A stretch of DNA of 44,927 nt from Guillardia theta CCMP2712 (Eukaryota; Cryptophyceae; Pyrenomonadales; Geminigeraceae). The DNA lies in contig NW_005434665.1 of assembly GCF_000315625.1 (NCBI RefSeq), forward strand, positions 333,903-378,829. Reading direction: 5' to 3'. This document shows positions 1-9,146 of the stretch, one piece after another. Position numbers and translations under genes: made by a program. Under the pieces are notes generated by a model. That model did no database searches and was not told the origin of the DNA. It saw only the letters and a list, made by a program, of their open reading frames with translations. Position 1 is the first letter of the stretch, and each line of letters starts with the position of its first letter.

Positions 1-159
1 GAGGATGAGGATGAGGATGAGGATGAGGATGAAGATGAGGATGAGGATGAGGATGAGGATGAGGATGAGGATGAAGATGAGGATGAGGATGAGGATGAGG
101 ATGAGGATGAGGATGAGGATGAGGATGAAGATGAGGATGAGGATGAGGATGAGGATGAG
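1..159 (+). repeat. (GAGGAT)n hexanucleotide microsatellite
   Basis: About 26 tandem copies of GAGGAT with a few GAAGAT variants run from the window edge to about position 159. In frame 1 the array reads as alternating Glu-Asp with rare Lys; in the next frame it reads Met-Arg. The left end lies outside the window. Confidence 0.97.
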
Positions 160-291
160 AAGTCTCCTCATGAGAGACAAGGTTGGGGTGTGTGGAGGCG
201 ATTCGGGAGAGAAGGAGACGACACAGTTGGTACGATACTGGTAGAGAGCCGGTGTGTGGAGGCCTACAGCAATGTTTCTCTACTGCGATGA
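1..291 (+). CDS. Possible C-terminal tail of a Glu-Asp repeat protein (partial)
   Basis: Frame 1 is open from the window edge to a TGA at 289-291. It reads as about 53 residues of Glu-Asp repeat followed by about 43 ordinary residues (starting EKSPHERQGW and ending NVSLLR). Acidic ED tails are common in nuclear and chaperone-like proteins, and a stop 48 bases before the next gene start would suit a compact genome. Nothing but the open frame supports coding; it may equally be an intergenic microsatellite or an intron. No family is recognised. Confidence 0.3.
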   Translation, partial: EDEDEDEDEDEDEDEDEDEDEDEDEDEDEDEDEDEDEDEDEDEDEDEDEDEDEKSPHERQGWGVWRRFGREGDDTVGTILVESRCVEAYSNVSLLR

Positions 292-338
292 GCATCTGAA
301 ATGAAGGAGTTTGTAATATGTGCTCATGTGTGCTCAGG

Positions 339-2813
339 ATGCTCGGACAAGTCTCGAGAACATCATTCAAGCCAGGGCTGAAGCTTTTCATCGATTTGCG
401 AACCAAACAGGGTATTCGATTTCTCTCCTCGGACGGGGAGTCGCACAAGAGGCAGAGACCGCAGCCTAGGAGCTTAAACTTGTCTATCCCCTCGTATGTC
501 GTGTGGGGCTCCGGCACCAATGTGGGAAAGACTTTGATATCAGCAGGAATCTGCAACTTTCTTAGCAAGGATCAGGCAAGGATGGTCGGCAGACGGGTTG
601 TGGTGATCCTTCATGACAGGAGAGGTCTGTCATGTTCATCAAGCCCGTTCAAACAGGATTCCCTGAAGACTCAGATGCAGACACTGTAGCTGCTGTTTGC
701 GGAGGAAGGAGTGAGGTACCCCCCATCCCCCACCTCCTTGCCACCCCTGAGCTCTGGCCAAGGTGGGAGAGCATGCGTCCCAGATCTTGATCAACGGACC
801 TGAAGTCTCGTACTTCCCTGATCTTCTTCACCAAGATCAAGCATGCAACGTGCTGGCAAGGACCGAGTTCGCCTGGTCGCATGCTGTCGGCCCCCACCTG
901 GCCGTGCAGATGGAGGGGAGGGCAGTTTCCGACGAGCAGATTCTGCAGCGGCTGCAAGAGGAGCTGAGCACCTTCGGGGAGAGAGGGGGAGGCGCGAAGA
1001 AGTTTGCTATCATCGAGACAGCAGGCGCTGTGAGGAGGAGACGCTGCGAGCTCTCGGGGCAGTGACTCGGTCACAGGTCAACAGTCCTGCCCCTTCGGGC
1101 ACCAGCCAAGTGGACTTGCTGCGGGACTTGCGACTTCCGGGGATCCTAATAGGAGACGGACAGATCGGAGGAATATCAAGCACAGTCTCAGGCAAGGGGA
1201 TGGGGACAGGAGGAGGAGGCGAGAAGGATTGGAGGGGTAGAGAGGGAGTTGGAGAGGTTTTGGAGAAAGAGCGAAGTGCGAGGCGGGCAGGGGGGGCAAG
1301 GGGGCAGGGGAGCAGGAGGAAGTGATTGTTATGCATGTGCCTTGTAGCGATGGAGAGTCTGCTCCTGCGGGGAATAGACATCTCTTGCATCGTTATGCTC
1401 GACATGGGGCTGAGAAACGAGGAAGCAGTCGCAAATGTAACATCCTCCTCCTCCACCACCACTACCTCCGCCTCCTCCACCACCACCACCACCACCACCA
1501 CCTCCTCCTCCTCCTCCTCCTCCTCCTCCTCCTCCACTTTCAACTCGAATACTGTCACCTGTGCTACAACCTTCCTGCTTCTCCTCTTTCAATCTCCTCC
1601 TCGTTCACCACCGGCATTGCCACTTCCGAGTTCATGCTCCCTGTGGTCCTTTCACTTCAAACTCTTACCTTCTTATTCATATTCGTGTTGCAGATGGTGA
1701 AGAAAGGGTTTGGAGGGTATACAGGGAAAAGGTTGCGAGCTGGCTGCTGAGGAGAGAGTGTGACTGTGCTGGCTGGCAGCATTCCAGTCTTCGGCCTGCC
1801 TCCTCTCCCTCGCCGGAGATCAAACTTCTCCGCTGCTGCCCTGAGGTCATGGTTTCTGCAGTGCCAGGACAAGTTCGAAAAGGTTTGAAAGAGTGGGAGG
1901 GGAATGGAAGGCAAGGGAAGGGGAGAGAAGAAAAGGATGGGGTGAGGAGAGGAAGTGAAAGGAAAGAAGTGAGAATCGTTCTAGAAAAGTTGAGAGGAAA
2001 GAATAACGATGAGATTTGAGGCAGGAACTGTAGTAGACTGAAAGTATTGAGTAAGAGCAAACCATGATTGGGCGGGCAGAAGAGTGCATTAGGGAGAGCA
2101 AGAGGAGGAGCAAGAGGAGGAGTAAGAGGAGGAAGACGGTGACTGACTGGCTGCAGGTCACTAAGTTGATGGAGGCGGATCACAAAGAACGCCTGCAGCT
2201 TCTTGCGGTCTGCGACTCCCTTCCACTGTCCCCCTCCGCTCTCTCTCCTCCCTTTCAACTCTCTTCTCCTATCTCTCTCCCTTCCCTCTCCTCCCTCCGT
2301 CTCCTCTCACTCCTCGTCCTCTTCCTTGGATTTCTGACATGTTTTGTTTCAGTCTGCAGAGGAGCGAGCGAGAAGCTCCGTCTGGTGGCCCTTCACTCAG
2401 CATGACCTCGTGCAGTCGGTCACACACATTGATGCTCGCGCTGGAGAGGACTGGTGGCACATGCTCCTCTTGCCCTCCTCCTCCTCATCCTCCTCCTCAT
2501 CCTGCTCCTCCTCTCGTTCGACTCCTCCTCCTCCTCCTCTCTCATCCTCCTCCTCCTCCCCCTCCATGCATCCATGCTTCTTTGCTGTGCTCATGCTGTC
2601 TTACCAGGTGGGTCTACTCCAAGGGTTCGATGAGCCGGGAGGCTCCTCCCGCACTTCTCCGCTGGATGGACGGGGCAGCGTCTTGGTGGACGCAGGTGTG
2701 GCGAGTTGGGGAAGGAGTTCTAGCGAAGTGACCAACTTCAAGGGAGTGGATGCGAGACTCCACCAGTTGTTAACGAAAGCTCTCGGTGATCTTGCTCAGC
2801 CTACTTCTCCGCC

Positions 2814-2900
<87 letters not shown>

Positions 2901-5643
2901 TTTCCTTCTTCCCATCCCTTTTCCTATTCCTTCTGTCCGTCGGCTCTTTGTGATTGCCTTCATATGTTGATCTTGACTACAGCGTATGGATGTGGGAGAT
3001 ATGGCCATGTTCTGTTCCCAGAGAACTCGCATGAGGCAGCTTTACAGGCAAGAGAAGGAGGACGGAGGAGGCGTCAGTGATAAGAGACGGAGGAGAGGAG
3101 GGAAGGAGACTGAACTGTTCGCTGGCAGCTGACCGAGCGGATCTTGAAAGGACCAGCGAGGGGCTGGGGCTCGAGAGTGTTCTTCTCAGATGACGGGTCA
3201 ACTGCTGTGGAGGTTGTGGCTGCAGGTGGTAGGAGGGCGAGGAGAGTAATTGGATTGCAGGTCGCGCTGAAGATGGCTATGAGGAAGTTCATGCGAACGC
3301 ACTCGCTGCTGGAGGTCGACCTCTCCTGAGGTTGGGATGTTGCTGAGCATTTGCTGAGCAGAAGTCGCCAGAGGAGCTGTCGAAGTTGAAGGTGAGAGGA
3401 GGAGGGGGGCAGGGAGAGGGAGGAGGAGTCAGGCAGCACGATCAGTATAGACTGCAAGAGACTGAGGGACTGAGAGGAGGAGGTGGAGGTTTAGTCCCGT
3501 GACATGTCAGATCGCTGACTGTTGAGTTTGGTTCGTGCAGGTCCGCATCATGGGCCTCAAGGGGTCGTATCATGGAGACACTCTTGGAGCCATGAACGCG
3601 CAAGCCCCGTCCGTGTTCACAGGCTTCAAGCAGGTGGTCCTCACGTTCACTCTCTTCCTCCTCCTCCTCACCCTCCACTGCCTCCACTTCCTTTTCTACT
3701 TCCTCCTCTTGCTCGTCTGCTTCGTTCTCTGTTCTTGACCTTCTTCGGCCTTTCGATCACCTGCAGATGCCCTGGTACGACCCCAAGGGTGTCTGGCTCG
3801 ACATCCCAACGCTAGCCATCGTCAAGGGAGAGTGGCGCATCGACCTGTCTGCCATCCCTCAAGGTTCCACTTCGACTAACTGCTGTGAACGCCTTCCTCT
3901 CTCCCTTCCCTTCCCTTCCCTTCCCTTCTCCTCTCCTCCTCTTTCCCTTCCCTTCCCTTCCCTTCCTCTCTCCCTTCCCTTCCCTTCCCTTCCCTTCTCC
4001 TCCTCTCTCCCTTCCCTTCCCTTCCCTGAACTTCCCCCCCCCCCCGCGCTTTCTTCTATACCGTAACACCGCTGCATTTCAGTCACCGAGCAAGATTCGA
4101 ACTTGACCTTTGCAAGGTCTGTGTTCCTTAGCATTGATCAAGTCTGATGTGCGGGAGCAGCTGGGAAGCAGCTCTTGACATGCCGAAGCGTTCGGTGTCC
4201 TCCCTGGCCACGTCGTACAGGTGATCCATGTTCCTCTTCTTCATATGTGCCTCTCCCCCTCCTTCTCTTCATACGTGCCCTTTCCCATCCTCCTCTTCAT
4301 ATGTGCTCCTTTCTGTTCTGCTTGTTCTTGGCTCTCACTGCATCGCACAGAAAGTATATCACGTCACATTTCGACAACTTGCCCGATGAGGCGACTAATC
4401 TCATGTGACCAGCAAGTGTTTGACGCATATCGACAGAACATCAAGATAGGAGCTCTGGTCCTCGAGATCGCCATGCATGGAGCTGGAGGGATGGATTTCA
4501 TCGACCCTCTCTTTCAGCGCATCCTCGCGGAGGAGGCGACGAAGCGCCGGTGCCTCTCTTGTCTGCGACAAGCAGCGGAGGCGTGACTAGGCTTGCAGCA
4601 TCCCAGTCATAGCCGATGAGGTCTTCAGCGGCATGTGGAGGCTTGGAATGCAAACAGCCTGTAGCATGGGAGGCTTCCATCCTGATATTGCCTGCTATTC
4701 AAAGGTTATGACACTTTCCCTCTGCGCACTCCCTTGCTTCCTACCTTGATCCCTTCTTGTCGCTTTCCTTGCTGCTCCCCTCCCTGTGCCCTCCTCGGCT
4801 TTGCCTGCTCTCTTGTCCTGTCCTATGCTCTTTGCAAGACGAGTTGATGACCTCTGGTCCTGCCAGCTTCTCACAGGAGGAACGGTCCCTCTGGCGCTCA
4901 CGGTAGCCTCCGAAGATGTCTTTCAGGTAGAGCGAGCCTGCCTCGCAACTCCTCCAACTTTCTTCCTGTCCCTGCCTGTTGTTGCCTCCCTTTCTCTCTG
5001 CTGTCCTCACTATCCTCGTGTCGCAGGCGTTCACAGGTAGCGAGAAGAGCGAAGCTCTGCTGCACGGCCATTCCTACACCGCCCATCCCATCGGGTCAGC
5101 ACGCTAGCGTCAGTTTGCCTCGTCCTCACCTCCAGCAGCTGCTCCGTCGCCATCGCTGCCTTCGACATCTTTTCAGATCCCGAGCTCAATCCCAACCTCT
5201 CCGCCAAGCAGGACAAGGTCTTCTCCCTCCCATCTCGCCTTCTCCTCTCATCCTTCCCAGCTGGTGGAGCTCTGGCCCATGGACAAAGTCGTCGCGCTCT
5301 CCCAGCGAGCAGTGGTCAAGAGGTAGTCTGACTCGCGGGCCTGGTCGCTCTGACTTCCTTCAGAGTCGTTCCTCTTGGCACCGTACTTGTTCTTGAGCTG
5401 CAGACTGTTGGGAGCTCCGAACAGGCGTTCGAGGGGTACGCCTCTTCCCTAGCCAAGCCCTACGTGGAGAAGCTGAGAGAGAGGTTGTGCTGGTGTAGGA
5501 GGAGGAAGAGGCTGAGAGCATGCGGCAGGGGCATCTTCTTGCGACCTCTTGGGAACGTGATGTACGTCATGGTCACGCCGACAACAAGCCCGAGCAAGTG
5601 TAGAGAGATACTAGATCTGATCGCCGACGTGATCCCAGCATAA
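339..5643 (+). CDS. BIO3-BIO1: Bifunctional dethiobiotin synthetase / 7,8-diaminopelargonate aminotransferase (BIO3-BIO1), multi-exon
   Basis: This gene encodes two consecutive steps of biotin synthesis in one polypeptide: PLP-dependent amination of KAPA to DAPA, and ATP/CO2-dependent closure to dethiobiotin. The start at 339 gives a basic, Ser/Arg-rich leader (MLGQVSRTSFKPGLKLFI ... RFLSS) typical of a mitochondrial presequence; an in-frame Met lies at 318. The N-terminal half is BioD-like: P-loop GSGTNVGKT near 510-540, FIKPVQTGFPEDSDADT near 632, ETAGA then SPAPSGTSQVDLLRD near 1014-1130, and IPVFGLPPLPRR near 1780. The C-terminal half is BioA-like: WWPFTQHDLV near 2382, WMDGAASWWTQ near 2670, YGHVLFPEN near 2998, RVFFSDDGSTAVEVALKMA near 3175-3275, GLKGSYHGDTLGAMN near 3553, IPVIADEVFSGMWR near 4600, the PLP lysine in CYSK at about 4692-4709, then LLTGGTVPLA after an intron, HGHSYTAHPIG near 5070, and FLRPLGNVMYV near 5540. 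There are at least 15 exons; the first intron (585-619) is only 35 nt. Several introns hold microsatellites. Confidence 0.93.
1441..1541 (+). repeat. Intronic (CTC)n/(CAC)n triplet repeat
   Basis: Runs of CTC, CAC and CTC triplets lie in an intron in the dethiobiotin synthetase half of the biotin gene. The coding strand is the pyrimidine-rich one, as in the other repeat introns of this gene. All long open frames across it are low-complexity shadows (Ser, Leu, His or Gly runs). Confidence 0.9.
2815..2900 (+). repeat. Intronic (CTCCTG)n microsatellite
   Basis: About 14 perfect copies of CTCCTG lie in the intron just upstream of the exon encoding the YGCGRYGHVLFPEN segment of the aminotransferase domain. 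Confidence 0.95.
3894..4026 (+). repeat. Intronic (TTCCC)n pentanucleotide tract
   Basis: An almost pure pyrimidine tract, mostly TTCCC units broken by CTCCT stretches, ends next to a C13 homopolymer at about 4033-4045. It lies in an intron after the exon containing MPWYDPKGVW. Confidence 0.93.
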
Positions 5644-6059
5644 TGTGACTGAGGTGACGTCGCTACACGTTCCACTTGCTGGTCATGGAGAGTCATGGCT
5701 GTGACTTGCTGGGTTCAAGCGTGTGAAACGAATCGCAGTGGAAGACAGCAGTTGTGAGTCGCAGCCAAGTTCATTACAAACATTACGGGCTGATAAAGGT
5801 CTTGTTCATAAAGGAATCAAAAGTGGCAGTGAGACCAACGACTGCTCGAGAATAGAAAGAGAAAAGACATCGAAAGAAATGATCATTTTCACAACGCCTG
5901 CATCATTATCATCATTTTGTTTCTAATTGTACATGTTGCAAGTGCGCAAGTGAAGATTCCTCAGTCTGATCGATCTACGCCTTTGGACAAGTTCCATTCT
6001 CGGCTGAGTATGTGTGGCACGGAAGCTTACAGGGCCTGCTTTCCTCTCTTGTTAGCAGC
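5644..6059. other. Convergent intergenic spacer
   Basis: The spacer lies between the biotin gene stop (+) and the stop of the minus-strand Tyr/Asn/Gly-repeat gene, so the two genes converge on it. It should hold both 3' UTRs. The open frame at 5723-5926 shows no family features and was not called. No repeat or RNA gene was seen. Confidence 0.6.
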
Positions 6060-7636
6060 TCAGGTTGAGTCGCTTGAGTCGCTCCCACTGCTCGCCCTCC
6101 GCTCTGCTTCTCCTACTTTCTTAGCGCTTGCCCCTACTTGTAAGTACGCGACTTGATCTAAATGCGCAGCTCCGACAGACTTTGCGTGTAGTGCCACTCC
6201 TCTCTCAGACAAGGAGCTCGAAGGGACTCCTCCCTGCTCCAGGTCAGCCTCCACAGGCTTTGCAACTGGCATCACAGATTCCATATCATGAGCTGGAGCT
6301 GGAGTCGAGCTGCCTGTTGTCCATTCGTCGGGATGACAGCATAGCGAGCACATGATGATTGAAGACGTGAGCTGTACAACGAAGAGCATGAAGTTGAATA
6401 CAAAGATCGCCCATGCACTGCCAGTGAATGTCGAGCAGAACTTGCTCCCGCCGTATATCTCGTAGTCACCTGAGAGCAAGAACTTATCAGCATACTAATT
6501 ACTTAGCATTGTCATCATGACAACGTACCGCAAAAAGTAGTGGCGAAAAGCGCGTATATGATAGCAAAAGACATGGCATTTAACAACAAGAAGATATCGC
6601 AGATTAGGAATGCCAGGTGGAAACCTCCCCATATCTTGTTTCGAAACTTACTGGTCGCAATCCCAAGACCTCCGAAGACGAGAGTGAAGATACCAGGAAC
6701 GAGTCCCCATATTCCTATAAGCAAGAGCCCAGCCTTTGCGTCCCTTCTGTCTTGTTCACAAGTCGAAAAGCTATAGTAGTAATAGTCCGAAGACCGAATG
6801 GTTGAAGTAGAAATGTTGCTGTTGTTGATCTTGTTTTTGGTGCTTTTTTGAATCCATCTCAAACTTCCAAGAAGGTTTGTGAGAGCACGGCGATTGCTGT
6901 ACCCCGCGTTGTAGCCCGAGTTGTACGCCGAGGGCATATCTTGATTGTAGTCCGAGGTTGAGGATTGGTCTGCTCTGTCGCTGTTGTAGTAGCCCGAGTA
7001 ATAGCCTGTGTTGTAGTAGCCTGAATAGCCGTAGGTGTCATAAATGCTATGACCGGTGTTGTACCCCGAGTTGAAGCCCGCGTTGAAGCCCGAGTTGTAC
7101 GCTAGCCTGTAGGTGGTCAACGCGTCTCCCTGGTCGTATCCGTTGCAGTATCCGGAGTTGTATCCGGAGTTGTATCCAGAGTTGTAGTCATAGCTATGCC
7201 CCGACAAGGCGCTCGAGCTGTATGCTCCGCTTTTCCCGGTGTAGTAGGCGGTGGAGTACAGGGTGCTGGTGTAGTCATAGGAGGAGTATCCGTTGTTGAC
7301 GCTGGAGTAAGCGGAGTTGTATCCGTAATTGTAGTATCCCTTGTTGTATCCCCTATTGTATCCGTAGTTGTATCCGTCATTGTAGCTTGACCTGAACGTC
7401 GTGTCGTATCCTTTGTTGAAGCCCTTGTTGTATCCGTAGTTGTATCCGGTGTTGTATCCAGAGTTGTATCCGGAGTTGGAGGAGGAAGAGCTGCTGCTGC
7501 TCGAGGATGAAGACGAAGACGGGCAGGTTGGGGGCGTGTAGGCGGCTGGGACCACTCCAGCAATGAACAAGGCGAACCCGAGCACCATGCTCACGATGGT
7601 CGCAGGAAAGATAGAAGTCATGGAACAGTTGCACAT
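6060..7636 (-). CDS. Tetraspan membrane protein with Tyr/Asn/Gly repeat loop, copy 1
   Basis: The protein belongs to no family I recognise. There are two exons: 7636-6529 and 6469-6060, with a 59-nt GT-AG intron. Start MCNC at 7636 was chosen because the other copy begins the same way. Order: a first hydrophobic helix (IVSMVLGFALFIAGVVPAAY), a poly-Ser stretch, about 230 residues of imperfect YNxG repeats (NSGYNSGYNSGY, NKGYYNYGYN), two hydrophobic helices (LVPGIFTLVFGGLGIA; FLICDIFLLLNAMSFAII), a short Cys-containing loop (FCSTFTGSAW), a fourth helix (AIFVFNFMLFVVQL), a CSLCCHP motif, and an acidic/Ser tail. Helix count and loops resemble MARVEL/tetraspan topology, but no homology is claimed. 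Compared with copy 2, the poly-Ser linker after the repeats is replaced by a basic segment (NRRALTNLLGSLRWIQKSTK). The repeat loop probably faces outward or into a vesicle lumen. Confidence 0.82.
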
Positions 7637-7699
7637 GGTTGGTAGCTGTGGGTATGTTCGAGTACTGAAGCAATGGAGCAAGTTGTGATGGCGAAGCAC

Positions 7700-7925
7700 T
7701 CGCACCTGCTCCACTTATGTTTCCCCTACATCCCCTACATCCCCTACATCCTCTACATCCCCTACATCCCCTACCCTCCTCTCTACTTCACCTTGCACCC
7801 AGGGGTCCATGCTGGTCAACCTGCGCCCAGGCGAAGGAAGCGTGTAGGGCCTGACGCATCGCAAATGTCACCAAGAGCCTTAGCAGGCCACCCCCACCCC
7901 CTCTATACCCCTGAAAGATGCTAGT
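7700..7925. promoter_or_regulatory. Upstream region of copy 1 with (CCCTACATC)n and TACCCC motifs
   Basis: This lies directly upstream of the minus-strand repeat-protein gene. It contains about six 9-base units of the type CCCTACATC (about 7725-7777), and further CACCCCC and CTATACCCCTG motifs up to about 7915. Similar TACCCC-rich stretches precede other genes in the window. Promoter function is inferred from position only. Confidence 0.45.
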
Positions 7926-8393
7926 ACCGGTTGCTTCTTGAAGGGGGTAGAAAAACATTGCCATCAACACGTATCCTTTCGCACCTACTGCAGTTAAGTC
8001 GATGCAGGTTTTAATTGCAAGCAGCTTGAAGCAACATCATATCACAACCAGTAGGTTTTCATTGCAAGCAACATGAAGCATATGCTGTGCAACACTCCAA
8101 CATGAGCGCGCCATCGTTAGGCAGTGAATGGACCCCCGCCACATCCCAAATCCTAAAGAGAGGTTTGATACTATGGGTCCCCTACCATATCTATGTGCGA
8201 AATCCTCAGAAATCCTGCTGAAAATCGATTGGAAGGCAAAATTCGCGAAATTTTCTCCGAAAGAATCGATTGGAGGGAAGTAGCAACAGAACCTTTTCAA
8301 TGATGGAGTCTCAACATCAGACTAATCTAGTGTACCACCTATTCAACTAGCTATTCTACCAGCCGGTCTACGCGCTGATCTTCTACCACTGCG
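7926..8393. other. Spacer with short direct repeats, no gene recognised
   Basis: Two imperfect direct repeats are visible: TTGCAAGCAGCTTGAAGCAA (about 8014) against TTGCAAGCAACATGAAGCAT (about 8061), and AATCGATTGGAAGG (about 8223) against AATCGATTGGAGGG (about 8264). An AT-rich near-palindrome AAAATTCGCGAAATTTT lies between the second pair. The minus-strand open frame at 8037-8300 shows no family signal. Confidence 0.5.
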
Positions 8394-8960
8394 AGATCAT
8401 CTCGCGGCTCTGAGGTCTCCCAGGTGCTCGGGAATCTGCTCGAGACATCAAGACCCGGAGGCGTCTCGATCGGTGCATACCTCGAGGAAGCTGACGATGG
8501 CTTCTGCTGGGGACATGACGGAGGAGGTGGAGGCAGCGGAGGTGTTGACAGGCGAAGAGATGTCTTCCTGGTCGAGCCTCTGCTCCACGCACCAAGACAT
8601 CAACAGAACGCCTCTCCACCAGGACGAGCTCACCGCAAGGAGATCCTCGAGATACTTGAGGAGGGCCTGCCGCCGGTGCGAGATTACGCGGTCGCTATGG
8701 CTGCCGAAAAGTTGCTTGGACGGCAAGCGGAGGGAGGAGACGTCGAGAAAGCGCTGGAGACGCTGGTGGAGCATGTGGAAGTCCTTGTACCTCCTGCGGA
8801 TCTCCCAAGTAACGTCCTCATGCCGACACTGGAAGACGTAGACTGTGTGGCCGTCGTGAGGACAGCTGTAGGTGCGGAGGATAAGGAGAGAGAGACTTTT
8901 GAAGTTGACGATCCTGCGAAGAGCGTGAGGAAAAAAGCGTCACGGAAGGGATCGGAGCGA
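8394..8960 (+). repeat. Duplicated segment B, copy 1 (inverted relative to 14735-15148)
   Basis: The sequence from GATCATCTCGCGGCTCTGAG onward matches, on the opposite strand, the end of the FAD oxidoreductase gene and the stretch beyond it (about 15148 down to 14735). Copy 1 holds about 200 bases (roughly 8648-8848) that copy 2 lacks. Both ends of the match are very similar, with a few substitutions. The beginning reads into the last codons and stop of the FAD gene (LSRL-stop), so the FAD locus was probably the donor side. Confidence 0.85.
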
Positions 8961-9146
8961 CACAGCGGCAGGAGGAGAAAGAAGAGGGAGAAGGAGATAA
9001 TATTAAGGATAAAAGGTGCGATGGCAGCACAGAGAAGACAATACAATCTAGAGCAAGATGAGGAGAAACAATTGCCTCGGCATCAAAATAATGAGCAAGT
9101 GCTCGACAAGTTGCAAGACAGTTGGAAGGAGAGGAGAGCACAATAG
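8424..9146 (+). CDS. Hypothetical ORF over segment B
   Basis: A 240-codon frame is open from 8424 to 9146. Its first residues (MLGNLLETSR) carry no clear motif. The middle (EILEEGLPPVRDYAVAMAAE, then ALETLVEHVEVLVPPAD) looks helical and protein-like, and the end is strongly basic then Gln/Glu-rich (KKASRKGSERHSGRRRKKR). The other segment B copy keeps the first 70 codons or so and part of the end but has lost the middle. A competing frame (MTEEVEAAEVLTGEEMSSW) also looks plausible over 8473-8640, so an intron or frame change is possible. Function unknown; it may be a relic. Confidence 0.35.
   Translation: MLGNLLETSRPGGVSIGAYLEEADDGFCWGHDGGGGGSGGVDRRRDVFLVEPLLHAPRHQQNASPPGRAHRKEILEILEEGLPPVRDYAVAMAAEKLLGRQAEGGDVEKALETLVEHVEVLVPPADLPSNVLMPTLEDVDCVAVVRTAVGAEDKERETFEVDDPAKSVRKKASRKGSERHSGRRRKKREKEIILRIKGAMAAQRRQYNLEQDEEKQLPRHQNNEQVLDKLQDSWKERRAQ

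Noticed and set aside
5723-5926. 67-codon ORF after the biotin gene
   Set aside because: It starts in the 3' flank, has no family features or paralogue, and lies between two convergent stops.
7117-7563. Thr/Asp-rich ORF (DTTPDTTTDTT...) in copy 1, with an equivalent at 12424-12873 in copy 2
   Set aside because: It is an alternate frame of the YNxG repeat domain; the periodic DNA keeps several frames open. The frame with membrane helices on both sides is the real one.
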